This document shows, in pieces, positions 41,180-49,376 of a stretch of DNA of 52,000 nt. The DNA lies in the NCBI RefSeq assembly GCF_900115975.1, contig NZ_FOYM01000028.1, positions 1-52,000 on the forward strand, given 5' to 3'. The notes beneath the pieces are model-generated. The model searched no databases. It was not told the DNA's origin and was given only the letters and a program-made list of their open reading frames with translations. Numbering within the stretch: position 1 is the stretch's first letter; the number at the start of each line of letters is the position of its first letter. Source of the DNA: Desulfoscipio geothermicus DSM 3669 (GTDB lineage Bacteria > Bacillota > Desulfotomaculia > Desulfotomaculales > Desulfallaceae). The position numbers and the translations under genes were made by a program.

Positions 41180-42196
41180 ATGAACAAGGATAAAGAAGAG
41201 ATTATTTTGCTGGCCCACGGTGACGGGGGCCTTTTAACCCGGGAATTGGTAAATAATATTTTTTTGCGGCACTTTGACAATCCCTTGCTGCGCCCCCTTG
41301 CCGACGCCGCTGTACTGCCGGCGCAAACAGGTCGTATGGCATTTACCGCTGACGCTTTTGTGGTGGACCCTGTTTTTTTCCCGGGCGGGGATATCGGTAA
41401 GCTGGCGGTTTGCGGCACGGTTAACGATCTGGCGGTGAGCGGCGCCAGGCCGCGGCATATTACCGCTTCTTTTATCATTGAAGAAGGGTTTGCCCTGGCT
41501 GCCTTGGAAAAAATAGCGGCGTCCATGGCTGCGGCCTGCGCCGAGGCCGGAGTAACCGTGGTGGCCGGTGATACCAAGGTGGTGCCCCGGGGGCATGTGG
41601 ATAAAATATTTATCAGCACGGCGGGTGTGGGTATGATTCCCGACAACCTTGGCCTGGGCTGCCACCGCCTGCGACCGGGGGATGCGGTGCTGGTCAACGG
41701 CAGCCTGGGCAATCACGGGTTGACCATATTATCCGCCCGGGAGAACCTGGGGCTGGAAGGGGGCCTGCAAAGCGACTGTGCCCCCCTAAATGGTATTATA
41801 AGGCAGTTGCTGGATAAATGTTCCGGCATAAAGATAATGCGCGATTTGACCAGGGGCGGGCTGGCCACCGCTGCAAAGGAAATAGCCGAAGCCGGCGGGA
41901 TTGATATATACTTGCAAGAAGCGCTGCTGCCGGTGGATGCGGCGGCGCGTGGAGGGGCGGAAATGCTGGGCCTGGACCCGCTTTACCTGGCCAACGAAGG
42001 AAAATTTTTGGCTATAGTTGACCCCACAGAAGCTGCCCTGGTAGTGGAAATTTTGCAGCGGCATCCTTTTGGCCGTGATGCCCGGGTAATCGGAGAAGTG
42101 CGTGCGGGCAAGGGGAACGTATACATGGAAACTGCCCTGGGCGGCACCAGGATTATTGATTATCTGGCAGGTAACCCGTTACCCCGGATTTGTTAG
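41180..42196 (+). CDS. hypE: Hydrogenase expression/formation protein HypE
   Basis: 338 residues. AIR-synthase fold with LLAHGDGG at the N-terminus and VVAGDTKVVP, RDLTRGGLA, and the C-terminal PRIC ending whose Cys becomes the thiocyanate carrier. It dehydrates the carbamoyl group delivered by HypF to cyanide. ATG 41180 has GAGGTGAT upstream. Confidence 0.95.
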   Translation: MNKDKEEIILLAHGDGGLLTRELVNNIFLRHFDNPLLRPLADAAVLPAQTGRMAFTADAFVVDPVFFPGGDIGKLAVCGTVNDLAVSGARPRHITASFIIEEGFALAALEKIAASMAAACAEAGVTVVAGDTKVVPRGHVDKIFISTAGVGMIPDNLGLGCHRLRPGDAVLVNGSLGNHGLTILSARENLGLEGGLQSDCAPLNGIIRQLLDKCSGIKIMRDLTRGGLATAAKEIAEAGGIDIYLQEALLPVDAAARGGAEMLGLDPLYLANEGKFLAIVDPTEAALVVEILQRHPFGRDARVIGEVRAGKGNVYMETALGGTRIIDYLAGNPLPRIC

Positions 42197-42272
42197 GCTG
42201 TATAGTATCCGCATATAGCGAAAAGGCAGTTATTACAGTTAGTACGGGTCTGACCCGAGGGAGGTGTTTGAG

Positions 42273-44567
42273 GTGGGTGAAACGGTGAGCAAACGGATCG
42301 TAATAACGGGCACTGTCCAGGGAGTTGGTTTCAGGCCGCATGTATACAAGCTGGCCCGGTCCATGGGGCTGGCCGGGACGGTGCGTAACTCGGGGCGCGG
42401 GGTGCTGGTAGAGGTGGAAGGGCCCGGGGAAATTGTCAGGCGCTTTATTGCGGCGGTGCAAGAGAACCTGCCCTGCTTGGCTGCTATAAATGCATGTGAA
42501 GTTTATGTCCAGCCGCTGCGGGGTTACCGTGACTTTACCATCGTACCCACCCGGGGCGAAACCACGGGGGAATCGGTGGTGCCCCCGGACACAGCCGCCT
42601 GCCCGGATTGCCGCCGGGAAATTATGGACCCCGCGGACCGGCATTACTGGTATCCCTTTACCAACTGCACTTGCTGCGGGCCCCGGTTTACCATTATCCA
42701 AAGCCTGCCCTACGACCGTGCCCGCACTGCCATGGCCGGTTTCGCCATGTGTGAGCGCTGCTCAGCTGAATATAAAGACCCCGTCGATCGCCGTTTTCAC
42801 GCCCAACCCGTGGCCTGCCCCGAATGCGGCCCCCGGGTGTCCCTGGTGGACCGGTGCGGCAAGGCCGTGCCGGGGGACTGGGTTGCACAGGCCCGGCGGT
42901 TGCTGGCCGGGGGGAAGATTATAGCCGTCAAAGGGCTGGGCGGCTTTCACCTGGCCTGCAACGGGGAAGATCCGGTTGCTGTCATGAATTTACGCCGCCG
43001 TAAGGGGCGTCCGGCCCGGCCGCTGGCGGTAATGTGCCGGGACATCGCAATGGTGCGGCGGCATTGCCGGGTTTCGCCCGCGGAAGAGGCGCTGCTGCGC
43101 TCTTCCGCGGCCCCCATAGTGGTTCTGGAACGTAAGCCGTCTTCCACTCTGCCGCGGGAACTGGCCCCGGGCATAAACAGCATCGGGGTGATGCTGCCGT
43201 ACACCCCCCTGCATATTTTGCTGCAGGAAAAGGGCCCCGGGGTGCTGGTGATGACCAGCGGGAACCGCAGCGGGTTGCCGCTGGCCAGGGATAACCGGGA
43301 AGCGCTGCAACAGCTGGGGGAGGTGGCGGATTATTTCCTGCTGCATAACCGGGATATTTTGCACCGGTGCGATGATTCGGTGGTCCGGGCAGCCGGCGGT
43401 GGCACCCAGTTTATACGGCGGTCCCGGGGTTACGTGCCGCAATCCATTGCGTTGCCGGGCGTTAACGGGGCTGCGGGTGAAATGGTTTGCTTCGGAGCCG
43501 GCGGGGATATGAAAAACACCTTTTGTCTTGTAAAAGCCGGCCGGGCTTATCTGAGCCAGCACGTGGGGGAAGTTGACACCCTGGAAGGGGCCGATAACTA
43601 CAGGGAGTGCGTGGAAAATTTCCGCCGCCTGTTGCGTATGGAACCCGTGGTGGTGGGTTATGACCTGCACCCGGGGTACCACAGCGCCAAACTGGCGCGT
43701 TCCCTGATCGCCGGGCGGCATGTCGGGGTGCAGCACCACCATGCGCATATGGCCGCTTGCATGGCCGAGAACGGGCTGGAAGAGCGGGTTATCGGTGCCG
43801 TTTTGGATGGCACGGGGTATGGATCGGACGGCAATATTTGGGGTTTTGAGATTTTACTGGGAGATTACCTGGGGTTTACCAGGGAATGGCACCTGGAATA
43901 CGTGCCTTTGCCCGGCGGGGAGCGGGCCGTGCGCAACCCGTGGGTTACTGCAGTCGCCTACCTGGTCAAAGCCTTGGGTGAAGAAGGCCTGGCGATAGCG
44001 AAAAAGATATTTCCGGATAAACAAAAGGAAATTTCGATCATCCAAAAAATAATGCAAAAAGGGATTAATGCGCCCCCGGCCTCGAGCTGCGGGAGGTTTT
44101 TTGATGCCGTGGCGGCCTTGCTGGGCGTATGCCTGGTTAATACATACGACGGGCAGGCGGCCATTGAACTGGGCGAAATGGCACCGGCGCGTTTTCGGGG
44201 GACCCTTGAGCCGTATCCCTTTAATCTGCGGAATGGTGTTATTGAGGTTGGTTTGGTAATCAAGGCCATAGTAAGCGATCTTGACAATAAAATTAATGCG
44301 GAAAAAATAGCCGGGCGTTTTCACGATACCGTGGCCGCAATGGTGGTTAAAGCGGTGGATGAGGCCGGTGCCGGGAGCGGGCTGGATCAAGTGGTTTTGA
44401 GCGGTGGTTGCTGGTATAACCGGTACATGTTGGAGGCTGTAAGCAATATACTTGTTGAAAAAGGATTTCGGGTTTACCGCCACAGGCAAATTCCCACCGG
44501 CGACGGCGGTATTTGCCTGGGGCAGGCCATGGTGGCTGGCAGACAGTATTGCCTGCAACCGGGGTAA
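42273..44567 (+). CDS. hypF: Carbamoyltransferase HypF
   Basis: About 764 residues, full length. N-terminal acylphosphatase (TGTVQGVGFRPHVYKLA), two zinc-finger-like sites (CPDCRREI, CTCCGPRF and CERCSAEY, CPECGPRV), YrdC-like domain (IAVKGLGGFHLACN), and the C-terminal carbamoyltransferase with HHHAHMAACMAE and DGTGYGSDGNIWG. It makes the carbamoyl group for the cyanide ligands. GTG 42273 has GGGAGGTG upstream. Last gene of the hyp cluster. Confidence 0.95.
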   Translation: MGETVSKRIVITGTVQGVGFRPHVYKLARSMGLAGTVRNSGRGVLVEVEGPGEIVRRFIAAVQENLPCLAAINACEVYVQPLRGYRDFTIVPTRGETTGESVVPPDTAACPDCRREIMDPADRHYWYPFTNCTCCGPRFTIIQSLPYDRARTAMAGFAMCERCSAEYKDPVDRRFHAQPVACPECGPRVSLVDRCGKAVPGDWVAQARRLLAGGKIIAVKGLGGFHLACNGEDPVAVMNLRRRKGRPARPLAVMCRDIAMVRRHCRVSPAEEALLRSSAAPIVVLERKPSSTLPRELAPGINSIGVMLPYTPLHILLQEKGPGVLVMTSGNRSGLPLARDNREALQQLGEVADYFLLHNRDILHRCDDSVVRAAGGGTQFIRRSRGYVPQSIALPGVNGAAGEMVCFGAGGDMKNTFCLVKAGRAYLSQHVGEVDTLEGADNYRECVENFRRLLRMEPVVVGYDLHPGYHSAKLARSLIAGRHVGVQHHHAHMAACMAENGLEERVIGAVLDGTGYGSDGNIWGFEILLGDYLGFTREWHLEYVPLPGGERAVRNPWVTAVAYLVKALGEEGLAIAKKIFPDKQKEISIIQKIMQKGINAPPASSCGRFFDAVAALLGVCLVNTYDGQAAIELGEMAPARFRGTLEPYPFNLRNGVIEVGLVIKAIVSDLDNKINAEKIAGRFHDTVAAMVVKAVDEAGAGSGLDQVVLSGGCWYNRYMLEAVSNILVEKGFRVYRHRQIPTGDGGICLGQAMVAGRQYCLQPG

Positions 44568-44620
44568 TCCTCTATACCACGAGTGTTTTGGGCCGGTAAA
44601 GACCCGAAATATCCGCTCAA

Positions 44621-44667
44621 ACAAAACCGTCCCGCAGCCGGGCGGTGTGGAACAGCACCGGTTTTGT
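44621..44667 (-). terminator. Possible terminator between convergent hypF and the HTH gene
   Basis: Perfect 9-bp arms ACAAAACCG (44621-44629) and CGGTTTTGT (44659-44667), with a GC-rich inner part. Weak T-tract on the minus strand. Confidence 0.45.
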
Positions 44668-44703
44668 GCCGGGGTTCAGCATGTTATTTATAGCGCTGCT
44701 GCA

Positions 44704-45579
44704 TTAGTAGGTATCAATCAAAGGCTTAACATTAAATGTTGCCAGAAAGTGTTGCAGCTCTTTGATTACTTCCATCAATTCCACGGCCCGGGCTTCGGAA
44801 TCATAAATGGCCCTGCCGAAAGCATAAGCCCCTTCCCGCAGGGGGGTGTGTTTTTTGCGGGGCAGGTGGCTTTTATCAAACCATTTTTGGGCAGTGTGGT
44901 AAGGGGTGTGAAAACAAAACCGGTAATCTTCGCAGCTTACAATAAATTCATACAGGCTGTAGTATTTATATTCTCTGGTGCATTTGGGGCAGCCGCCGGT
45001 TCTGTCCAGGTATTCCAGGTAGCTTAAACGCTGTTTTTGCGCCCGGGATTTGCAATCCGGGCACAGGTTTATCTTGTTATGCCCTTCGATAAAGCTTACT
45101 TGTAACAAGTCATCATTGCCGTAATAGTTCTGCACCAAAGTATGCAGCACCAGTTCCTTGAGGTCGTAAAGGTAGGTGCTGCCCGCCTTGGCGTAGTGGT
45201 TCAGGTGAAAAAGGTAGTAAGCAGCTTTAAGCATTTTTTCCTGGTCTTCCGGCAAAAGTGCCAGGTTATTAAAAAATTGTTCCTTGCGTTTCACTTTATC
45301 CTGATAAGATTTTTGCCTGTACATCCTGGCCCGGGCCAGCCTGCTGGCGCCGTGGCAGTAATTGTCGTACCGCTCCCAGGCTTGCTTGATCCGGGGCAGT
45401 GACGGAGCCAACGCCTGTACCTGTTCTTTGTGAAACAGGTGCATCACCCCGTTTTTAAAGTTAACTTTTTGTTTTACCTCCAGGTAACCTTCCCTGGTAA
45501 GCCGGTTTACGCCATTCGGTGTTATGCCCAGAGTTTCACAAATCTGGGCCGGATTCAAGAGTTCGGGTGATTTGTTCAT
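44704..45579 (-). CDS. HTH and zinc-ribbon protein of unknown function
   Basis: 291 residues from the ATG at 45579 (GGGGGAG upstream). The N-terminus has a MerR-like HTH (LNPAQICETLGITPNGVNRLTREGYLEV). The central and C-terminal part is Lys/Arg-rich and helical, with a zinc ribbon CPDCKSRAQ...CPKCTRE. Probably DNA- or RNA-binding. I recognise no described family. It is monocistronic and convergent to hypF, and the next gene is divergent. A role in regulating the hydrogenase cluster cannot be shown. Confidence 0.7.
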   Translation of the reverse strand: MNKSPELLNPAQICETLGITPNGVNRLTREGYLEVKQKVNFKNGVMHLFHKEQVQALAPSLPRIKQAWERYDNYCHGASRLARARMYRQKSYQDKVKRKEQFFNNLALLPEDQEKMLKAAYYLFHLNHYAKAGSTYLYDLKELVLHTLVQNYYGNDDLLQVSFIEGHNKINLCPDCKSRAQKQRLSYLEYLDRTGGCPKCTREYKYYSLYEFIVSCEDYRFCFHTPYHTAQKWFDKSHLPRKKHTPLREGAYAFGRAIYDSEARAVELMEVIKELQHFLATFNVKPLIDTY

Positions 45580-45764
45580 GCAATCTCCCCCTTGATGCCG
45601 TGTTAACTTTAATTTATCATATTTAAACGCCGGAAAGTACATGAAAGTATTGATCGAAAACGACAATTTAAAATATACTTTATTTTAAAGGACACAACAA
45701 AACTGTTGTTGAATAGTGTATACTGGCAGTATTTATATCAAACTTTTATAAGGATGGTGTGTCT

Positions 45765-46007
45765 ATGACATTTAAAATAGGTGAGCCGTATTTTGTGGAT
45801 GATCTGGTGGTATATTTCATCAACGAAAATGAAGCGCTGGTCACCGATTATGACTGCCGCTGGGAATTAAGGGCCAGTGAACATACCTGTGAGTGCTGCA
45901 CATTCAGGTTCCGGTCGCGGGTCAATCCAAATTTTATTTGCCGGCATATTGACGCAGTCCGGCGTATGAAGGGGACGGAGCATAGCAATGAAGTAAAAGG
46001 GGCTTAA
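45765..46007 (+). CDS. Small SWIM zinc-finger protein
   Basis: 80 residues. The SWIM pattern CxCx(n)CxH is visible as C-E-C at HTCECCTF and C-R-H at FICRHIDAV. The N-terminal part (VDDLVVYFINENEALVTDYDC) is beta-rich. SWIM domains bind DNA or proteins, usually inside larger enzymes; here the domain stands alone. ATG at 45765 preceded by AAGGATGG. Its stop lies in a GGGGC/GCCTC terminator. Confidence 0.75.
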   Translation: MTFKIGEPYFVDDLVVYFINENEALVTDYDCRWELRASEHTCECCTFRFRSRVNPNFICRHIDAVRRMKGTEHSNEVKGA

Positions 46008-46022
46008 ACAGCCTCTTTTTTT
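45995..46022 (+). terminator. Terminator overlapping the end of the SWIM gene
   Basis: AAAAGGGGC (45995-46003) pairs with GCCTCTTTT (46011-46019) and is followed by T residues. Confidence 0.7.
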
Positions 46023-46122
46023 AGGCCTTTGATTCTGTGAGTTTATGGAAACAGGTAAAGGTTTTTGGGGGTAATTGCACGAATTAAATAAATGTTCTAT
46101 TATTTTCTGGCAGGTGTTATTA

Positions 46123-46920
46123 TTGCGAGGTTTACGAGTAGAAAAGTATAACGGTGTGGTTTGCGCCGGCTGCACAGTTAAATTACTCGGCTCCCGTTTG
46201 GATACCTTTATATTTATAGACGACGGGCTGCTGATTGACACAGGTCCCAGCAGGTTTGCCCGGGAATATATACAGTTTTTCCGGTCCCAGTCGATAAAAC
46301 TGGCGGTGTTGACTCATTTTCACGAGGACCACAGCGGCAATGCCCCCTGGCTGGCCCTGCAGGGTATTCCGGTCTATATACACCCTTCTTCCGTGCCGGT
46401 TTGCCGGAGAAGAGCCGAGCTGCCGCTATACCGTCGTTTTTTCTGGGGCGGGCGGGATAGATTTTCGCCCCGGCCGCTGAATGGCGACCTGGAAACGGAA
46501 AACAAAAATTTGTCGGTTATAGAGGCTCCCGGTCATTCTTTCGACCATATCGCGCTGTATGACCGGGAAAAAGGGGCGGTTTTTACCGGGGATTTATTTG
46601 TTACCCCCAAAACCAAAATAACCATGCGGCCGGAGAATGTCCCGCAAATTATGGGTTCTTTACGTCTCCTTTTGCGCTATGATTTCCAAACCGTATACTG
46701 CGGGCATGCGGGGGTGGTGAAAAACGGTAAAGAAATGCTGGCCCGGAAACTGGCGCACCTGGAAAATATGTCGGGCGAGGTGTTGGAACTGCACCGCAGG
46801 GGGTGGAGTATTTCGGCCATCAACAAAAAGATTTTTCCCAAAACGGCGCCCCTTACTTACATATCCGGCGGGGAGTGGGCTTCGCAGCATATCATTAGGT
46901 CAATAATCGAGGATAGGTAA
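46123..46920 (+). CDS. MBL-fold metallo-hydrolase
   Basis: About 265 residues. The metal-binding motif THFHEDHSGN (HxHxDH) and later ligands APGHSFDH, FTGDLF and YCGHAG are intact. It resembles the glyoxalase II/RNase-like group of MBL proteins, but the substrate is unknown. TTG 46123 with AGGTG upstream is preferred to TTG 46075. It ends at a hairpin CGGGGGTA-T-TACCCCCG (46935-46951). Confidence 0.82.
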   Translation: MRGLRVEKYNGVVCAGCTVKLLGSRLDTFIFIDDGLLIDTGPSRFAREYIQFFRSQSIKLAVLTHFHEDHSGNAPWLALQGIPVYIHPSSVPVCRRRAELPLYRRFFWGGRDRFSPRPLNGDLETENKNLSVIEAPGHSFDHIALYDREKGAVFTGDLFVTPKTKITMRPENVPQIMGSLRLLLRYDFQTVYCGHAGVVKNGKEMLARKLAHLENMSGEVLELHRRGWSISAINKKIFPKTAPLTYISGGEWASQHIIRSIIEDR

Positions 46921-46934
46921 ATATTAAGACAAAA

Positions 46935-46951
46935 CGGGGGTATTACCCCCG
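46935..46951 (+). terminator. Hairpin after the MBL gene
   Basis: CGGGGGTA pairs with TACCCCCG over a 1-nt centre, effectively a palindrome with a small loop. It is followed by an AT-rich stretch with TTTT. Confidence 0.55.
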
Positions 46952-47041
46952 ATATCATTTTAAAGACGAAAATTATTAGCCTTTTCAATTAGTAGTTTAT
47001 GTAATGTTTTTTATTAAAAAAGATAATCTTTGTCCTTGATT

Positions 47042-47302
47042 TTAAAAAGGAGTAAATCCCAGCAATTTGGCGGCCATAACCAGCACGGTGATTACTAAAA
47101 TCACCCTGATCCATTTGTCGCCCCGGGCAACGGCAAAATTGCTGCCCAGATAAGCCCCGATACCGTTGCCCACGGCCAGGGTGAGGCCCGGCACCCAGTG
47201 CACTTTACCGCTGACTATAAATACAATGAGTGATGATAGCATATAAACGGCCACGACCCCGGTGACCATAATCAATATAACGTGTAATTCGGAAATGGTC
47301 AT
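47042..47302 (-). pseudogene. Truncated TauE/SafE (sulfite exporter-type) membrane protein
   Basis: 86 residues, only the C-terminal third of a TauE/SafE transporter (normally about 250). It contains three hydrophobic segments and the family end VGNGIGAYLGSNFAVARGDKWIRVILVIT. It has its own ATG and a GAGGA site, so it could still be translated. An AAGACCG/CGGTCTT terminator of the upstream small gene ends just before it. I read it as a deletion remnant, not a functional full transporter. Confidence 0.65.
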
Positions 47303-47345
47303 TGCAGTCCTCGCTGAGATATATTTTATTCCAACCCAAGAAAAT

Positions 47346-47365
47346 AAGACCGTCCTGGCGGTCTT
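47346..47365 (-). terminator. Terminator after the 45-residue membrane protein
   Basis: AAGACCG / CGGTCTT stem with a 6-nt loop. On the minus strand it is followed by ATTTTCTT. Confidence 0.7.
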
Positions 47366-47376
47366 ATCAACATGCC

Positions 47377-47514
47377 TTATACAAATATGGAAATGGCGCC
47401 GATAATGAAGCCGCTGAAAATCAGCAGCGGGATAATATTTTTATAATTCCACTCGGAATAATCCATTTTAAAGTCTTCCTGGATATGCTCTGCATGGACT
47501 GCATGCGGATCCAT
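47377..47514 (-). CDS. 45-residue single-span membrane protein
   Basis: This small gene was found by reading the gap. The ATG (complement of 47512-47514) has GGGAGGGG 5-6 nt upstream. The peptide starts MDPHAVHAEHIQEDF, then a hydrophobic C-terminal span (IIPLLIFSGFIIGAISIFV). It is followed at once by a terminator. Its layout resembles the 39-residue protein behind YeiH copy 2, a polar N-terminus and a C-terminal membrane span, but sequence similarity is not obvious. Function unknown. Confidence 0.65.
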   Translation of the reverse strand: MDPHAVHAEHIQEDFKMDYSEWNYKNIIPLLIFSGFIIGAISIFV

Positions 47515-47732
47515 AGTTTCCCCTCCCCCGGGTAATATTTTTATTATATATATTTTACACTTAAAGCGTTATCCCTTTCAATTTTTTGCAGAAATTTATT
47601 TGTTTATTTAGCTAAATATTTGCCTGAAAATAAAGTCATTGGCTTTTTTACCCGGCCCGGGGAGGGATAAATAGTTGTTTTATATAATTTTATAAATAAA
47701 ACTAAAAGTAAACGCAGCTTTGGAGGATAAAC

Positions 47733-48758
47733 ATGAAAATAGTGGATTTGCGCAGTGATACGGTGACCAGGCCGACCCAGGAAATGCGCGAGGCCATGTA
47801 CCGGGCCGAGGTGGGGGATGATGTGCTGGGGGAAGACCCCACGGTAAGGCGTCTGGAGGAAACAGCCGCGGATATGGTCGGTAAGGAGGCGGCCCTTTTC
47901 GTGACCTCGGGTACCATGGGCAACCAGGTGGCCATTTTGACACACACCGCCAGGGGTAATGAGGTAATAGTGGACGACGAATCGCATATTTTTTACTACG
48001 AAGTGGGAGCGGCGGCCATGCTGTCGTCGGTGCAATTGCGCCCGATGGCGGGGCTGCATGGCCGGGATGCCCTGGCGCTGGCCGGCGCCGCCATTCGTGA
48101 CGAAAATATTCATTACCCCAAAACCACCCTTTTATGCCTGGAAAACACCCATAACCGCCGGAGCGGCACGGTGATGCGCCCGGAAACAATGGGGGAATTG
48201 TACCGCCTGGCCAAAGGGCGGGGGGTGGCGGTGCATGTGGACGGAGCCCGCATATTTAACGCCGCCGCGGCCCTGGGTTCCGATGTGCGTGCCTTTACGC
48301 AATATTGTGATTCCATTATGTTCTGCCTTTCCAAGGGACTGGGGGCACCGGTGGGCTCCATGCTGGCCGGCAACCGGGAGTTTATTGAAAGGGCCCGCAA
48401 GTACCGCAAAGCCCTGGGAGGCGGCATGCGCCAAGCCGGCATCCTGGCCGCCGCCGGGCTGGTTGCCCTGCAATCAGTGGACAGGCTGGCCGAGGATCAC
48501 GGGCACGCCCGCCTACTTGCGGAGTGCCTGGCCGAAGTGTCCGGCATCAAAGTGGACCTAAACAGGGTGCAAACCAACATTGTGGTGGCCGATGTGACGG
48601 GGACCGGTATGACTGCCGGGGACTACGTCGCCGCCCTCAAACACCGGGGCGTGCTGGCCGGCACCTTCGGCCCGAACCTGGTGCGGTTTGTCACCCACCG
48701 CGACGTTTCCCGGCAGGATATTGATTACGCAATCGGTGTGGTGCAAAATTTAAATTAA
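47733..48758 (+). CDS. ltaE: Low-specificity threonine aldolase
   Basis: 341 residues, the normal length. Fold type I PLP enzyme. N-terminal DLRSDTVTRPTQEMREAM, GDDVLGEDPTVRRLE, FVTSGTMGNQVAI and the PLP lysine region FCLSKGLGAPVGS are all diagnostic. It cleaves threonine to glycine and acetaldehyde. GGAGG precedes the ATG, and the gene ends in a large inverted-repeat element. Confidence 0.95.
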   Translation: MKIVDLRSDTVTRPTQEMREAMYRAEVGDDVLGEDPTVRRLEETAADMVGKEAALFVTSGTMGNQVAILTHTARGNEVIVDDESHIFYYEVGAAAMLSSVQLRPMAGLHGRDALALAGAAIRDENIHYPKTTLLCLENTHNRRSGTVMRPETMGELYRLAKGRGVAVHVDGARIFNAAAALGSDVRAFTQYCDSIMFCLSKGLGAPVGSMLAGNREFIERARKYRKALGGGMRQAGILAAAGLVALQSVDRLAEDHGHARLLAECLAEVSGIKVDLNRVQTNIVVADVTGTGMTAGDYVAALKHRGVLAGTFGPNLVRFVTHRDVSRQDIDYAIGVVQNLN

Positions 48759-48766
48759 AAACAAAG

Positions 48767-48872
48767 AACCCCAAAGGGGACTGGCTCCGTATAAGGCAAA
48801 AAAGGGGACAGGCACTTTTTTCAAACAGCGAAAAAAGAGCCAGTCCCCTTTTTGCCAGTCCCCTTTGGGGTT
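48767..48872. repeat. Nested GGGGACAGGC-type inverted repeats (copy 2), probable bidirectional terminator
   Basis: Outer arms AACCCCAAAGGGGACTGGC and GCCAGTCCCCTTTGGGGTT enclose an inner pair GGCAAAAAAGGGGACAGGC and GCCAGTCCCCTTTTTGCC, with a TTTTTTC/GAAAAAA core. It lies between convergent ltaE and the CGGC gene. It shares the GGGGACAGGC core with 12475-12540. Confidence 0.75.
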
Positions 48873-48878
48873 TTTAAA

Positions 48879-49232
48879 TTAATAATTATGCGTACCGATG
48901 ACCACGGGGACGCCGTACTTGCTGGAGAGCATCTCCTTAATCTTGTCAAATTCAATGGGGCATGCGGCTGTTTTGTTGGCCTTGACCATACAGGTACCCA
49001 GGTGAATAGCATCGACGTCGCGTTCCAGGTAGTCGGCCATTTCCATAACCAGGCCGACCTTGGGCATTACCAGGCCCGGGCAGTCGCCGCAAGAGCTCAT
49101 AGCCACAATTTTAACCTCGTCGTAGTTGGCAAATTCGCCCTCTTTTAGGTCGGCGGCCTTGAAACATTTCAGGCAGGCCATGCAATGAATGTCCCTGATT
49201 TTGGCACAGGTAACGATCATAATGTTAGCCAT
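48879..49232 (-). CDS. CGGC domain-containing protein
   Basis: 117 residues. Multiple cysteines: CAKIRDIHCMACLKCF at the N-terminus, SSCGDCPGLVMPK corresponding to the CGGC-type motif, and GTCMVKANKTAACP. Such proteins (PF08821-like) are proposed to bind metals or selenium/sulfur compounds and are common in anaerobes, but no activity is established. GGGAGAG precedes the ATG. It is downstream of the HdrD/TmcB-like gene on the same strand with about 145 nt between. Confidence 0.85.
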   Translation of the reverse strand: MANIMIVTCAKIRDIHCMACLKCFKAADLKEGEFANYDEVKIVAMSSCGDCPGLVMPKVGLVMEMADYLERDVDAIHLGTCMVKANKTAACPIEFDKIKEMLSSKYGVPVVIGTHNY

Positions 49233-49376
49233 GATATCACTCTCCCGTTTTTAACATTTTAACATTTTTAAAACCTTCTATAAGACATGGTTAAAATCCT
49301 GTAGGAAAATAAATTTTTGTATTGATAATCATGGGTTTCAATGCTGAAATGCCTTATGCCTTAAAAAGGGAGATGA

